Shown here: piece by piece, positions 9,174 through 17,737 of the stretch
Layout of the letters: the number at the start of each line of letters is the position of its first letter
Numbering within the stretch: position 1 is the stretch's first letter
Origin: CAZASK01 sp964487845
Lineage (GTDB): Bacteria > Chlamydiota > Chlamydiia > Chlamydiales > FEN-1388
Assembly: GCA_964487845.1 (NCBI GenBank)
Contig: CAZASK010000004.1
Span: 1-64,000 of the forward strand
Length of the DNA stretch: 64,000 nucleotides
Direction of reading: 5' to 3'
Position numbers and translations under genes: made by a program
The notes under the pieces: generated by a model
What the model was told of the DNA's origin: nothing
Database searches by the model: none
The model's input: only the letters and a program-made list of their open reading frames with translations

Positions 9174-11009
9174 GTGTTTAGTTTGCAAGATTTATGTCAG
9201 AATTCAATTATTGAAAATGCAGCAATCGCGTTTGCTCAAATTCCTAATACGCAATATCCCAAAGTATCACCACACCTCGCAAATACATTCATTGCACCTA
9301 TTCTAGAAAAAACAACAGAAGTCGATTCCAAATTTTTTTCTAAAATGAATGTAACAGATTTTTCTAAGGCGAAACAGCCGTTATCGCGTGTAGCAGTGAG
9401 TATAGCCGCGTCTTGTTGGAGGAAGGAACTACAAACGCTTATTTTCCCCATGAATAGCAATTTTTTAGATGTCTCACTGCAAGGAGAGAGCTTTAAACAA
9501 TTGAAAGAGCTGCAACTCAATAGTCCGGAAAATTTAAGTAAAGAAGCACTCTTAGATTTAATTGCATGCCTGCCAGCCAGCTTACAATCTTTTAAGATTA
9601 CTAATTCAGAAGTTGTCGATGATGAAGTATTGGAAAAGCTGAGTGAGCAGTGTCCTCATATCGAAAGTCTTTGTGTGAATAATTGTAAGAAAGTGACGGC
9701 CTTTCCAGAGGGAATGAAGAAATTAATAGAGGTAGATTTCGGTCGTACTGGGATTGCTGATAAAGGTCTTGAGTCTCTTGGTAAGGCGAGTGGCAAGTCA
9801 CTTCTAAAACTTGATCTGAGCGATTGTAAAAATATTACGAAATTGCCGGAGAGCATGTCTAGCTTACAAGAGGTCGATCTTGGTTATACGAACATCACCA
9901 ATGAAGGCCTCGAGTCTCTTGGTAAGGCGTGTGGTAAGTCACTTCTAAAACTGAAACTGTCGTGTGTTCCAAATCTCACGAAATTGCCGGAGAGCATGTC
10001 TAGCTTACAAGAGGTCGATCTTAGTGGGACGAATATCACCAATGAGGGGCTCGAGCTTCTTGGTAAGGCGAGTGGCAAGTCACTTCTTAAGCTTCGTCTG
10101 TGGGGTTGTAAAAATTTTACGACATTGCCGGAGAGTATGTCGAGCTTACAAAAGGTCAATCTTCAAGGAACAAAGATCACCAATGAGGGGCTCGAGCTTC
10201 TTGGTAAGGCGAGTGGCAAGTCACTTCTAAAACTGAGACTGTGGGGTGTTGACAGTTTTACGAAATTGCCGGAGAGCATGTCTAGCTTACAAGAGGTCGA
10301 TCTTAGTGGGGCGAATATCACCAATGAGGGGCTCGAGCTTCTTGGTAAGGCGTGTGGTAAGTCACTTCTAAAACTGAAACTGTCGGGTGTTACAAGTTTC
10401 ACGAAATTGCCGGAGAGCATGTCTAGCTTACAAGAGGTCGATCTTGGTGATACGAACATCACCGATGAAGGCCTCGAGTCTCTTGGTAAGGCGAGTGGCA
10501 AGTCACTTCTTAAGCTTCGTCTGTGGGGTTGTAAAAATATTACGACATTGCCGGAGAGTATGTCGAGTTTACAAGAGGTTGAGCTTACTGAAACAAAGAT
10601 CACCGATGAAGGCCTCGAGTCTCTTGGCAAAGGTAGCGGAAAGTCACTTCTCAAGCTTATGCTTATGTATAGTGAAAATTTTACGAAATTGCCGGAGAGC
10701 ATGTCGAGCTTACAAAAGGTCAATCTTGGTGGAACAAACATCACCAATGAAGGCCTCGAGTCTCTTGGCAAGGCAAGCGGTAAGTCACTTCTCCAGCTTA
10801 TTCTGGTGTGTAGTGAAAATTTTACGAAATTGCCAGAAAGTATGTTGAAGTTGCAAGAGGTCGATCTTGGTTATACGAACATCACTAATGAAGGCCTCGA
10901 GTCTCTTGGCAAGGCAAGCGGTAAGTCACTTTTAAAACTTAATCTGCGCGGTTGTAAAAATATTACGAAGGTGCCAGAGGGTATAGCTAAAATAGTGTTA
11001 GCTAACTAG
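9174..11009 (+). CDS. Leucine-rich-repeat protein (AMN1/F-box-LRR-like), candidate effector
   Basis: 611 residues with no signal peptide or membrane segment. The N-terminal 175 residues are non-repetitive; then nine copies of a 47-residue unit follow, each holding two LRRs, of the form 'LQEVDL..T.IT.EGLESLGKA' and 'KSLLKL.L......TKLPESMS'. This alternating type resembles the cysteine-containing/AMN1 LRRs of eukaryotic F-box proteins. LRR solenoids bind proteins, and in intracellular bacteria they often serve as secreted effectors; that role is inferred here. The start is GTG 9174, supported by a perfect GGAGG 8 nt upstream. The repeats are almost identical in DNA, suggesting recent expansion. 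The gene stands alone. Confidence 0.85.
   Translation: MFSLQDLCQNSIIENAAIAFAQIPNTQYPKVSPHLANTFIAPILEKTTEVDSKFFSKMNVTDFSKAKQPLSRVAVSIAASCWRKELQTLIFPMNSNFLDVSLQGESFKQLKELQLNSPENLSKEALLDLIACLPASLQSFKITNSEVVDDEVLEKLSEQCPHIESLCVNNCKKVTAFPEGMKKLIEVDFGRTGIADKGLESLGKASGKSLLKLDLSDCKNITKLPESMSSLQEVDLGYTNITNEGLESLGKACGKSLLKLKLSCVPNLTKLPESMSSLQEVDLSGTNITNEGLELLGKASGKSLLKLRLWGCKNFTTLPESMSSLQKVNLQGTKITNEGLELLGKASGKSLLKLRLWGVDSFTKLPESMSSLQEVDLSGANITNEGLELLGKACGKSLLKLKLSGVTSFTKLPESMSSLQEVDLGDTNITDEGLESLGKASGKSLLKLRLWGCKNITTLPESMSSLQEVELTETKITDEGLESLGKGSGKSLLKLMLMYSENFTKLPESMSSLQKVNLGGTNITNEGLESLGKASGKSLLQLILVCSENFTKLPESMLKLQEVDLGYTNITNEGLESLGKASGKSLLKLNLRGCKNITKVPEGIAKIVLAN
9702..10970 (+). repeat. Nine tandem 141-bp repeats inside the LRR gene
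   Basis: Nine in-frame units of exactly 141 bp (47 codons) begin at 9702, 9843, 9984 and so on; a partial tenth begins at 10971. Blocks such as CGGAGAGCATG and CTTGGTAAGGCG recur with only a few changes. The first unit and the end of the last are the most divergent, the usual pattern for an array growing by unequal exchange. Confidence 0.9.
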
Positions 11010-11374
11010 GTCCTCAGGGTGCTTGACCTCAATTTCTTCGGTAGGTGAAGTGAGCGCTCTCATGTGGTTGGTTGCAAACAGCCTAAGCTGGTTTGTGCAA
11101 CAAGACCCTCTTATGTCAGGACATCTGACTCGCTTTCTCTATTTAAAATGTTTCATAAATGTTCGCTTTTTTTCATAAAAAGAGCTGTTTTTGTGTGGGA
11201 GAGATGTTGATGAATTGAACAATCTTGTAGATAAACAGTGTAAGTAATTTTTCCACAATTTTCACAATACGAGCGTGGTTTTTCTGTAACTCTTTGATTA
11301 TCAGTGTGTTATAATGTGGGAGTTTAAGAAATTAGACAAAATGGTTGCATTTTTTTAGCGAAAAGAAAAAGTGT
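11010..11374. other. Gene-poor stretch with a start-less Cys-containing reading frame
   Basis: No complete gene is seen. On the minus strand an open frame from 11308 to the stop at 11153 reads as about 51 residues, including SYCENCGKITY and later Cys and His residues, which resembles a zinc-ribbon. It has no ATG, GTG or TTG near its beginning and is preceded by a stop, so it is either a remnant or chance. A plus-strand 38-codon frame at 11060 is less convincing. TATAAT at 11310 has no good -35 partner. Confidence 0.3.
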
Positions 11375-12112
11375 TCACAACCCAGTATTGTTTTTTACAG
11401 AAGCAGGCGAAGAAAGCTGTTTTCCTGAGTCGATGACGCGTAGTTTTACTTTGAGAATAGCTCCCCTGATTTCAATCCAATAAGGAAAATAGTTCAGGCA
11501 GTTGTCTCCACTAGGAAAGTAGAGGTCTGCCCTTTTTCCACCAACCTCTGGGATGCCTTGGGGAATAAGAGCCGTGTATGCAGAACACGAGGTCTCTTGT
11601 TTTTTGCCATCAAAGATAATAACAGGATGCCATATTTTTCTATGATCCTGTTCCCCATCCATTGGAGGCACTCCTACTCGTTTCCTGGAATTGCTGGGGA
11701 TGGATTGTAATTCGAGTTTTAAGAGTGTGGATAAAAAGGAAAATTGTTCATCGAGAAAGAGCTGTTCTTGTGAGCTGTATGAGTAGGTCGATACAACTGT
11801 CTGCTTCAGAATATCAAAAGTAGAAATAGTCCATGCCGTATGTTGAGGGGCGCGTGCCTTGACCCACGCCTGCCAGGAAATATTTGCGGGAAGATTTCTT
11901 TCTTGGATGGTGATCTCCTCGATAGCAAGAATCTCTTTTGTCCTTTCAAGAATATGAAATAAAGTGAGATGTTTGCCCTCGCTGATAACGACAAAATCGC
12001 CATTTTCAGCATCCTGAAAGCGGTCTAATAGCGTGAGCGCATTGAGCGGCAGGGAAACGATAAGACAAAAAGTGAATAAAACGTATAAGCTTTTGAAAAT
12101 GTATCTGATCAT
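11375..12112 (-). CDS. Exported protein of unknown function
   Basis: 245 residues. A positively charged start followed by a hydrophobic stretch (residues about 7-24) and an Ala-Leu-Thr region looks like a Sec signal peptide, so the product is probably periplasmic or envelope-associated. The mature part has no motif I recognise; it contains scattered aromatic residues and a single Cys pair region (SCSAY, DNCLNY) that could form a disulfide. It is transcribed away from the shikimate operon, whose first start codon lies only 17 nt away, so the promoters of the two must overlap the opposite coding regions. I cannot name a family. Confidence 0.65.
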   Translation of the reverse strand: MIRYIFKSLYVLFTFCLIVSLPLNALTLLDRFQDAENGDFVVISEGKHLTLFHILERTKEILAIEEITIQERNLPANISWQAWVKARAPQHTAWTISTFDILKQTVVSTYSYSSQEQLFLDEQFSFLSTLLKLELQSIPSNSRKRVGVPPMDGEQDHRKIWHPVIIFDGKKQETSCSAYTALIPQGIPEVGGKRADLYFPSGDNCLNYFPYWIEIRGAILKVKLRVIDSGKQLSSPASVKNNTGL

Positions 12113-12129
12113 AAAAGAGAGTATATAGC

Positions 12130-13212
12130 GTGAAACAGATCCAAATCAAGCTCCATATCAAAGAACAGAAACGAATAACACACATCACGATTGGATATTG
12201 GCTTCCCATTATTGAAATCATAGGATCTTGTGAAAAGATCGTGATCATCTGTGATCAAAAGCTGACTACTACCCTTCCTGATCCATTGAAAAATCATCTT
12301 TTGATTCCAATCCCATCAGGTGAGGTCGCAAAATCGAGAGAAGTAAAAGCGCATATCGAAGATGAGCTACTGCGTATGAATGCAGGCTTGGGCACCCATA
12401 TTCTTGCCATAGGGGGAGGTGCTAGCCTCGATGTGGCCGGATATGCGGCGTCAACATTTGGACGCGGACTTCCTCTTACTCTTGTCCCAACTACGCTTCT
12501 TGCAATGGTTGATGCTTCTATTGGAGGGAAAAATGGAATCAACCTGCATGGTGTAAAAAATTGTGTTGGCACCATCTATCATCCAGCGCAGGTCATCATC
12601 GACATCTCATTTCTAGACTCCCTTTCTCATCTTGATATGTGCTGTGGATTAGCAGAGATGATGAAGCATGCTCTCTTAAGCGGAAGCGATGCTGTACAGA
12701 AGCTGAAACAGCGCCATCAAGAGATCATGCATAAAGAAAAAGAGACGCTTCTGGAAGTCATTCATGAGAGCGTGAGTTTTAAATGCAAAAATGTAGAACA
12801 TTCAATAACACATCCAGTAGTGCGTGATCTTTTGAATTTTGGACATACGATAGCGCATGCCATTGAATATGGAGAAGGGCCTTCATATCCTCATGGCATG
12901 GCAGTGGCGCAGGGGATCATTGCAGAATGTAGCATAGCACACGAGCGAGGAGTTCTTTCGAAACAGGCATTTGATGATATCTGCGTAGCTATGCAGCCTC
13001 TTCGTCTCCCACGTTTTTCGATGAAAAAGTATCAAGACGATCTTCTTGAAAAAGCATTGATGGCAGACAAGAAAACGAAAAATGGAACTCCTCATATTGT
13101 ATTGTTGCAAGATATAGGAAAACCTCTGTGTCTACATGACCGTTATGCACATCCCGTAACCTTGCAAGAGTGTAGACGAGCGCTGGAGAAGCTAGAAGCA
13201 TGCAACTTGTAA
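12130..13212 (+). CDS. aroB: 3-dehydroquinate synthase
   Basis: Second step of the shikimate pathway: cyclises DAHP to 3-dehydroquinate using NAD and zinc. 360 residues. The dinucleotide loop reads IGGGASLDVAGYAAS (about residues 93-107), then PTTLLAMVDASIGGKNGIN, and the metal ligands lie in the conserved segments AEMMKHAL (Glu), FGHTIAHAIE (His) and the later PHGMAVAQG (His). The start is GTG 12130; the site upstream is weak (GAGAG). It opens an operon in which every gene overlaps the next; the following start lies 13 nt inside aroB. No DAHP synthase is in the window. Confidence 0.93.
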   Translation: MKQIQIKLHIKEQKRITHITIGYWLPIIEIIGSCEKIVIICDQKLTTTLPDPLKNHLLIPIPSGEVAKSREVKAHIEDELLRMNAGLGTHILAIGGGASLDVAGYAASTFGRGLPLTLVPTTLLAMVDASIGGKNGINLHGVKNCVGTIYHPAQVIIDISFLDSLSHLDMCCGLAEMMKHALLSGSDAVQKLKQRHQEIMHKEKETLLEVIHESVSFKCKNVEHSITHPVVRDLLNFGHTIAHAIEYGEGPSYPHGMAVAQGIIAECSIAHERGVLSKQAFDDICVAMQPLRLPRFSMKKYQDDLLEKALMADKKTKNGTPHIVLLQDIGKPLCLHDRYAHPVTLQECRRALEKLEACNL

Positions 13213-15830
13213 TAGCCATCAAGCCAAAAAATAAACAAGAGTTGATCGAGTTGTGGCACAAGGCTAGCAAGCAATACGGTGCTATCGAGATACGTATAGA
13301 TGACTTCGATGAAATTCCATGGAAAGAGCTGGAATCCTTGCAGCCAACGATTCTTGCAACAGCGAGCAGATCGCGAGATGAATTGCTACGACTAGCGGCT
13401 ATGGAGCCACACTATATGGATGTTGCCTCAGATAGCGATCCTGAGATTATCCAAGAAATTAGGCAGCGCTATTCTGTTCGTATTATTGCATCCTATCACA
13501 ACCACTCATGCACAGAAGATGACCTTGATGCGCTCTATCTGCAGATGAGAAAAATTCCTTGTGATGTGATAAAAATTGCAACTACAGCCAAGACATCGAT
13601 CGATGGGCTACGGCTGCTTTCATTACTCAAAAAAAGAGCAACAGAATTTCCACTTATCGCCATAGGTATGGGAGATGTAGGGTCGTTCACTCGTATATTA
13701 GCACCTCTTTACAATAGCCATATTGCCTATAGCTGTCTTGAGGGATATTCTACAGCAGTGGGACAACTCACATATGCCGAGATGATTAATATCTACGATT
13801 ACACAAGGCTGAGCTCAGCTACACAGCCTTTTGCTCTTTTGGGAAGTCCTGTCTCTTTAAGTCGTTCTCATATCACACATAATGCTATTTTTAAAAAATT
13901 TCGATTCGATTGTGTCTATGTAAAAATAGAGGTGAGTCAGGAGCAGTTTCTTGAGGCGTGGTCATATATACAATATCTTGGATTTCAAGGGTGCAGCCTT
14001 ACCATGCCTTTAAAATATGAACTCTCTGAATTGCTGCAGTGCAAGAGAGCGCCTTATAATACAGTGAAGCTATCGCATACTGTTTTGGTATGTAATACCG
14101 ATGCTCCAGCAGCTGCTGATGCTCTCGAAGAAAGAATTGGCCCTCTAAAAGATCATTCATGTGCCATCATAGGAGCTGGTGCTACAGCTGTGAGTATTGC
14201 GGATGAGGTTGTCTCACGAGGCGCCCATGTTACATTCTATAATCGCTCAAAGCGCTTTTCACTCTGCCAGCCTCTCTCTGATCTTCAAGACACATTGCTC
14301 CATCATACTGTCTGTATACAGGCAAGCTCGTGCGGGATGAAAGACCATGAGACATTAGGAATAGAGCCTGAGTGGTTCTGTAATCAGGTAGTAGCACTCG
14401 ATGTAATAGGAAAAGAAAAGACTGCTTTTCTCACTGCTGTTCGATCAGCTGGTGGCATTGCTATTTCTGGTGTTGAACTCTTTGCAAGGCAGGCAGCTAA
14501 ACAATTCATCTTTTGGTTCCCACAGTTATCAGAAAAAGAAGTATTGGCAGCGCTCAGAGAAAACAGTGTTGTGATCAGACCTTCTCGGCTTAGGGGCCGT
14601 ATCTTACCTCCTCCTTCAAAATCACACACCTTGCGCGCCATTTTATTTGCGAGTTTTGCGCACGGTGTATCAACAATTTATAATCCACTCGACTCTCCCG
14701 ACACCATGGCGATGATAGCAATATGTCGGCAGTTTGGAGCTTCTATTACGCCTATTGAAAAGGGGCTTTCTATAGAAGGCATAGGATTATCTCGTCAGCT
14801 GCGCGCTGGTTCATTTGATGCCAAGAATTCAGGTATCGTCATGCGCTTTGGAGCTGCAGTGGCCGCCTTGTTTCCAGAAAAAACGGAGTGGACAGGGGAT
14901 CTCTCTATGCAAACTATCAGGCCCATGAAGGCGCTCTTTGATGGACTGCGCGCTTTCGGAGCTCAGATAGAGGATGCAAACGGCTTTGCTCCATTTACCT
15001 TGCAGGGCCCTCTAACAGCAGGAGAAGTGAGTATCGACGGCGAGGATTCGCAGCCAGTGTCCGCCCTTCTCATCGCAGCTTCTCTTCTTTCTGGAAAGAG
15101 TACGATTCGAGTCAGAAATGCTGGTGAAAAGCCGTGGATTGATCTTACGCTCTTTTGGCTTGATCGCCTGGGAGTTTCTGTAGAGCGAGATGGCTATGAG
15201 TGTTTTCAGGTAACGGGCAAAGGTGCTTATAAATCATTTGAGTACACAGTCCCAGCAGATTGGAGTTCTGCTCTCTATCCTATCGCTTGCGGACTTATAT
15301 GCGATGCGGACATCGTTATTGAAAATCTCGATTTTTCCGATATCCAAGGAGACAAAAAAATAGTCTCTCTTCTCCAGCAGATGGGAGCTGTTTTCGCAGT
15401 TGATAAAGAAGCGCAGACATTGAGGGTAAGAGGTCCACAAAATCTGAAGAATATTGATGTCGATAATAATGACACAATCGATGCTATTAGTTTACTTGCT
15501 GCCGTAGCAACGCATGCAAAAGGAGTCATGCGCATCTCGAATAGCCGAATTGCAAGAAATAAAGAATGCGATCGGATTGCATGCACACAAAAAGAGCTTG
15601 AGAAGATGGGGGCATCTATAGAAGCTACTGCTGATGGGCTGATAATCAGTGAATCTTCTTTGACGGGTGATGTGCTGGAATGCTATGAAGATCATCGGAT
15701 GTGTCTTTCTCTTACGTGCGCCGCCTTGAGGGCTCATGGAGAGACGACATTACAAGGAACTCGATGTGTGGGCAAGACATACCCTACCTTTTTTAAAGAT
15801 TTGCAAGCATTAGGAGCCTCTCTTGTATGA
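13200..15830 (+). CDS. aroDEA: Trifunctional shikimate enzyme: 3-dehydroquinase (AroD) - shikimate dehydrogenase (AroE) - EPSP synthase (AroA)
   Basis: One 876-residue polypeptide carries three enzymes. Residues about 1-209 are type I 3-dehydroquinate dehydratase, with the His in SYHNHS and the Schiff-base Lys125 in VIKIATTAKT. Residues about 210-450 are shikimate dehydrogenase: GSPVSLSRSH, catalytic Lys272 in TMPLKYE, CNTDAP, and the NADP loop GAGATA (a variant of the usual GAGGA). Residues about 456-876 are EPSP synthase: PPSKSHTLRA, NSGIVMRFG, DSQPVSALLIA, EDHRMCLSL and KTYPTFF. AroD-AroE fusions are known from chlamydiae, plants and others; joining AroA to the same chain is unusual. No stop or frameshift separates the parts. 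It overlaps aroB by 13 nt and aroK by 4 nt (ATGA). Confidence 0.93.
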   Translation: MQLVIAIKPKNKQELIELWHKASKQYGAIEIRIDDFDEIPWKELESLQPTILATASRSRDELLRLAAMEPHYMDVASDSDPEIIQEIRQRYSVRIIASYHNHSCTEDDLDALYLQMRKIPCDVIKIATTAKTSIDGLRLLSLLKKRATEFPLIAIGMGDVGSFTRILAPLYNSHIAYSCLEGYSTAVGQLTYAEMINIYDYTRLSSATQPFALLGSPVSLSRSHITHNAIFKKFRFDCVYVKIEVSQEQFLEAWSYIQYLGFQGCSLTMPLKYELSELLQCKRAPYNTVKLSHTVLVCNTDAPAAADALEERIGPLKDHSCAIIGAGATAVSIADEVVSRGAHVTFYNRSKRFSLCQPLSDLQDTLLHHTVCIQASSCGMKDHETLGIEPEWFCNQVVALDVIGKEKTAFLTAVRSAGGIAISGVELFARQAAKQFIFWFPQLSEKEVLAALRENSVVIRPSRLRGRILPPPSKSHTLRAILFASFAHGVSTIYNPLDSPDTMAMIAICRQFGASITPIEKGLSIEGIGLSRQLRAGSFDAKNSGIVMRFGAAVAALFPEKTEWTGDLSMQTIRPMKALFDGLRAFGAQIEDANGFAPFTLQGPLTAGEVSIDGEDSQPVSALLIAASLLSGKSTIRVRNAGEKPWIDLTLFWLDRLGVSVERDGYECFQVTGKGAYKSFEYTVPADWSSALYPIACGLICDADIVIENLDFSDIQGDKKIVSLLQQMGAVFAVDKEAQTLRVRGPQNLKNIDVDNNDTIDAISLLAAVATHAKGVMRISNSRIARNKECDRIACTQKELEKMGASIEATADGLIISESSLTGDVLECYEDHRMCLSLTCAALRAHGETTLQGTRCVGKTYPTFFKDLQALGASLV

Positions 15831-16369
15831 ACATGTATTTGTGTGGTTTTCAAGGAGTTGGCAAGACATTTTTTGGACAGCTTCTTGCTAAAGAGATACA
15901 TATTCCCTTCTTCGATGTAGACGCTCATTTTTTAGAATTAGATGGCGGCAATCATACGTCGGTACGAGATTTGTATACCACACTCGGTAAAGAAGGGTAT
16001 CGCAAAAAAGAAGAGAAAATTATTGCCTCTATTATAAAAAAGGGAGAGGCTATCGTAGCCCTTGGTGGAGGATCCTTGCTCTCTTCAATGACGCAGCGCC
16101 TCGTTGCGGCAACAGGAAAAGTGATCTATCTTGCTGTCTCAAAAGAAGCCTTGCTCCTTGCTTTAAAACAGCGTATTGCCAATAAGGATATACCAGCTTA
16201 TCTCGATGGAGAGAATCCAATTGAATCTTTTGAGGCGCTCTATGAGCAGCGCGATGCTATTTTCACATCATGTGCGTATGCAGCTGTTCATTTGGAGAAA
16301 TCTACGAATCCCGAAGTGGTTATGCAGTTGAAGACCTTATGGCAGGAGATACATCATGGCAAGCAATAG
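15827..16369 (+). CDS. aroK: Shikimate kinase
   Basis: Phosphorylates shikimate at O3 with ATP. 180 residues. The P loop is GFQGVGKTFFG at residues 7-17 (usual form GxxGxGKS/T), followed by DVDAHF (shikimate-binding Asp), the Arg in EGYRKKEEKI, and Walker-B-like ALGGGSL at about residues 82-88. The lid Arg region is less standard (NKDIPAYL where RPLL is usual), but all main motifs are present. Start overlaps the previous stop (ATGA). The aroC start lies inside its end. In pathway order shikimate kinase acts between AroE and AroA, both parts of the preceding fusion protein. Confidence 0.88.
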   Translation: MNMYLCGFQGVGKTFFGQLLAKEIHIPFFDVDAHFLELDGGNHTSVRDLYTTLGKEGYRKKEEKIIASIIKKGEAIVALGGGSLLSSMTQRLVAATGKVIYLAVSKEALLLALKQRIANKDIPAYLDGENPIESFEALYEQRDAIFTSCAYAAVHLEKSTNPEVVMQLKTLWQEIHHGKQ

Positions 16370-17441
16370 CTTTGGCACGCTCTTTCGTGTGACTACGTGG
16401 GGGGAGTCGCATGGGCCTGCGATAGGGTGTGTGATCGACGGCTGCCCAGCAGGACTTGTTCTTGATGTTTCTACTATTCAAAAAAAGTTGGAGAGAAGAT
16501 CTCCTGGGAAAAATAGCATGGTGTCGGCGCGCCGTGAACCAGATGTTGTTGAGATAGTGTCAGGGATATTTGAAGGGAAGACAACAGGAGCTCCTATTAG
16601 CTTGTTGATTCGAAATCAGGATCAAGACTCTTCGGTGTATGAAGCTCAGAGTATGCTTTTGAAGCCAGGGCATGCACAATATCCCTACCTGGAAAAATAT
16701 GGAATCTTCGACTGGAGAGGAGGTGGAAGAGCTTCTGCGAGAGAGACTGCCTGTAGAGTTGCTGCAGGAGCTATCGCCGACCTTATTTTAAAAGAGCATG
16801 GCATCTGTGTGACAGCACATCTTGCAAGTATGGGCTCTTTGAACTGCACAGTTGAAAACCCTACACAAGAGGCGATTGATGCAAGTCTTATCTTCTGCCC
16901 GGATGCAGCGGTTGAAAAGAAGATGAAGGAGTTGATAGAAGAGCTGCAGAGAGAAGGGGATTCTATTGGAGGCTCTGTTACGCTCGCAATCACTGGCTGC
17001 CCAGCAGGGTTGGGAGATCCTGTCTATGAGAAGCTTGAGTCGAGGCTCGCCTATGCAATGATGTCGATTCCTGCTGCGAGGGCGTTTGAGATAGGAGATG
17101 GCTGCCAATCAGCTACGATGAAAGGATCGGAGCATAACGATCTTTTCAAGATGAGTGGCGATAAGATAGTGACAGAGACAAATCATGCAGGAGGAGTATT
17201 AGGTGGAATTACGACAGGAATGCCGATACGAGCAAAAGTTTTTTTTAAGCCTACATCGAGTATTAGAAAAGAACAAAAGACATTGACTCTTGATGGAAAG
17301 CAAGCTGTTATGGCACAACCAAAGACAGCGAGGCATGATCCCTGTGTGGCCATTCGTGCTGTTGCTGTATGTGAGGCGATGGCGCAACTTGTTCTTGTCG
17401 ATGCATTGCTGATGCAGCGTGTTAATAAGATGGAGATATGA
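16356..17441 (+). CDS. aroC: Chorismate synthase
   Basis: Last step of the shikimate pathway: removes phosphate from EPSP to give chorismate, needing reduced FMN. 361 residues, the usual length. Signatures are GESHGPAIGCVIDGCPAG (residues about 16-33), RRSPGKNSM (the Arg/Ser/Pro/Gly loop), the block around FDWRGGGRASARET, and AGGVLGGITTGMPI. It overlaps aroK by 14 nt and lies immediately before a small exported-protein gene. Chorismate would feed aromatic amino acids, folate or menaquinone; none of these downstream genes is in the window. Confidence 0.95.
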   Translation: MASNSFGTLFRVTTWGESHGPAIGCVIDGCPAGLVLDVSTIQKKLERRSPGKNSMVSARREPDVVEIVSGIFEGKTTGAPISLLIRNQDQDSSVYEAQSMLLKPGHAQYPYLEKYGIFDWRGGGRASARETACRVAAGAIADLILKEHGICVTAHLASMGSLNCTVENPTQEAIDASLIFCPDAAVEKKMKELIEELQREGDSIGGSVTLAITGCPAGLGDPVYEKLESRLAYAMMSIPAARAFEIGDGCQSATMKGSEHNDLFKMSGDKIVTETNHAGGVLGGITTGMPIRAKVFFKPTSSIRKEQKTLTLDGKQAVMAQPKTARHDPCVAIRAVAVCEAMAQLVLVDALLMQRVNKMEI

Positions 17442-17443
17442 CG

Positions 17444-17737
17444 ATGAAAAGATCACTTTTGTTTTGTATGTTCTGTATAATGCCAACAGCTGTTTACAGT
17501 ATTGAAAAAACTGCTCAATATGAGTCGGCTGCAGACATCGATGCGGAGATTGCGCGCTTAGAAGAGCAAAAACGGGTGATGAAAGCGAGGGCTGACTCTG
17601 CAGGAAGAGATGCGAGTAGGTTGATGTTTCAGGACTGGATCGGCTATCGCTTTCATGTTGAAGAAGAAAGTCGCTATCGTACAGAAGTTACTATTTTGGA
17701 AAATAAAATTGCAGCATTGAAGGCAAAACAAAAATGA
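17444..17737 (+). CDS. Small exported coiled-coil protein
   Basis: 97 residues from ATG 17444, which has GGAG 8 nt upstream; an ATG two codons earlier would be too close to that site. The N terminus (KR, then LLFCMFC, then TAVYS) looks like a signal peptide, possibly with lipobox-like Cys residues but no clear LxxC. The rest is rich in Ala, Glu, Arg and Lys with heptad spacing (residues about 25-45 and 75-97), suggesting two short coiled-coil helices around an aromatic patch (FQDWIGYRFH). Family unknown. It overlaps the following dehydrogenase start by 4 nt and is probably co-transcribed with aroC. Confidence 0.7.
   Translation: MKRSLLFCMFCIMPTAVYSIEKTAQYESAADIDAEIARLEEQKRVMKARADSAGRDASRLMFQDWIGYRFHVEEESRYRTEVTILENKIAALKAKQK

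Noticed and set aside
10163..10771. 202-codon minus-strand frame with regular repeats
   Set aside because: Antisense of the LRR repeats; the repeat period keeps the frame open. The plus-strand LRR protein explains it.
9702..10970. Possible CRISPR array
   Set aside because: The units are contiguous 141-bp coding repeats without unique spacers and keep frame.
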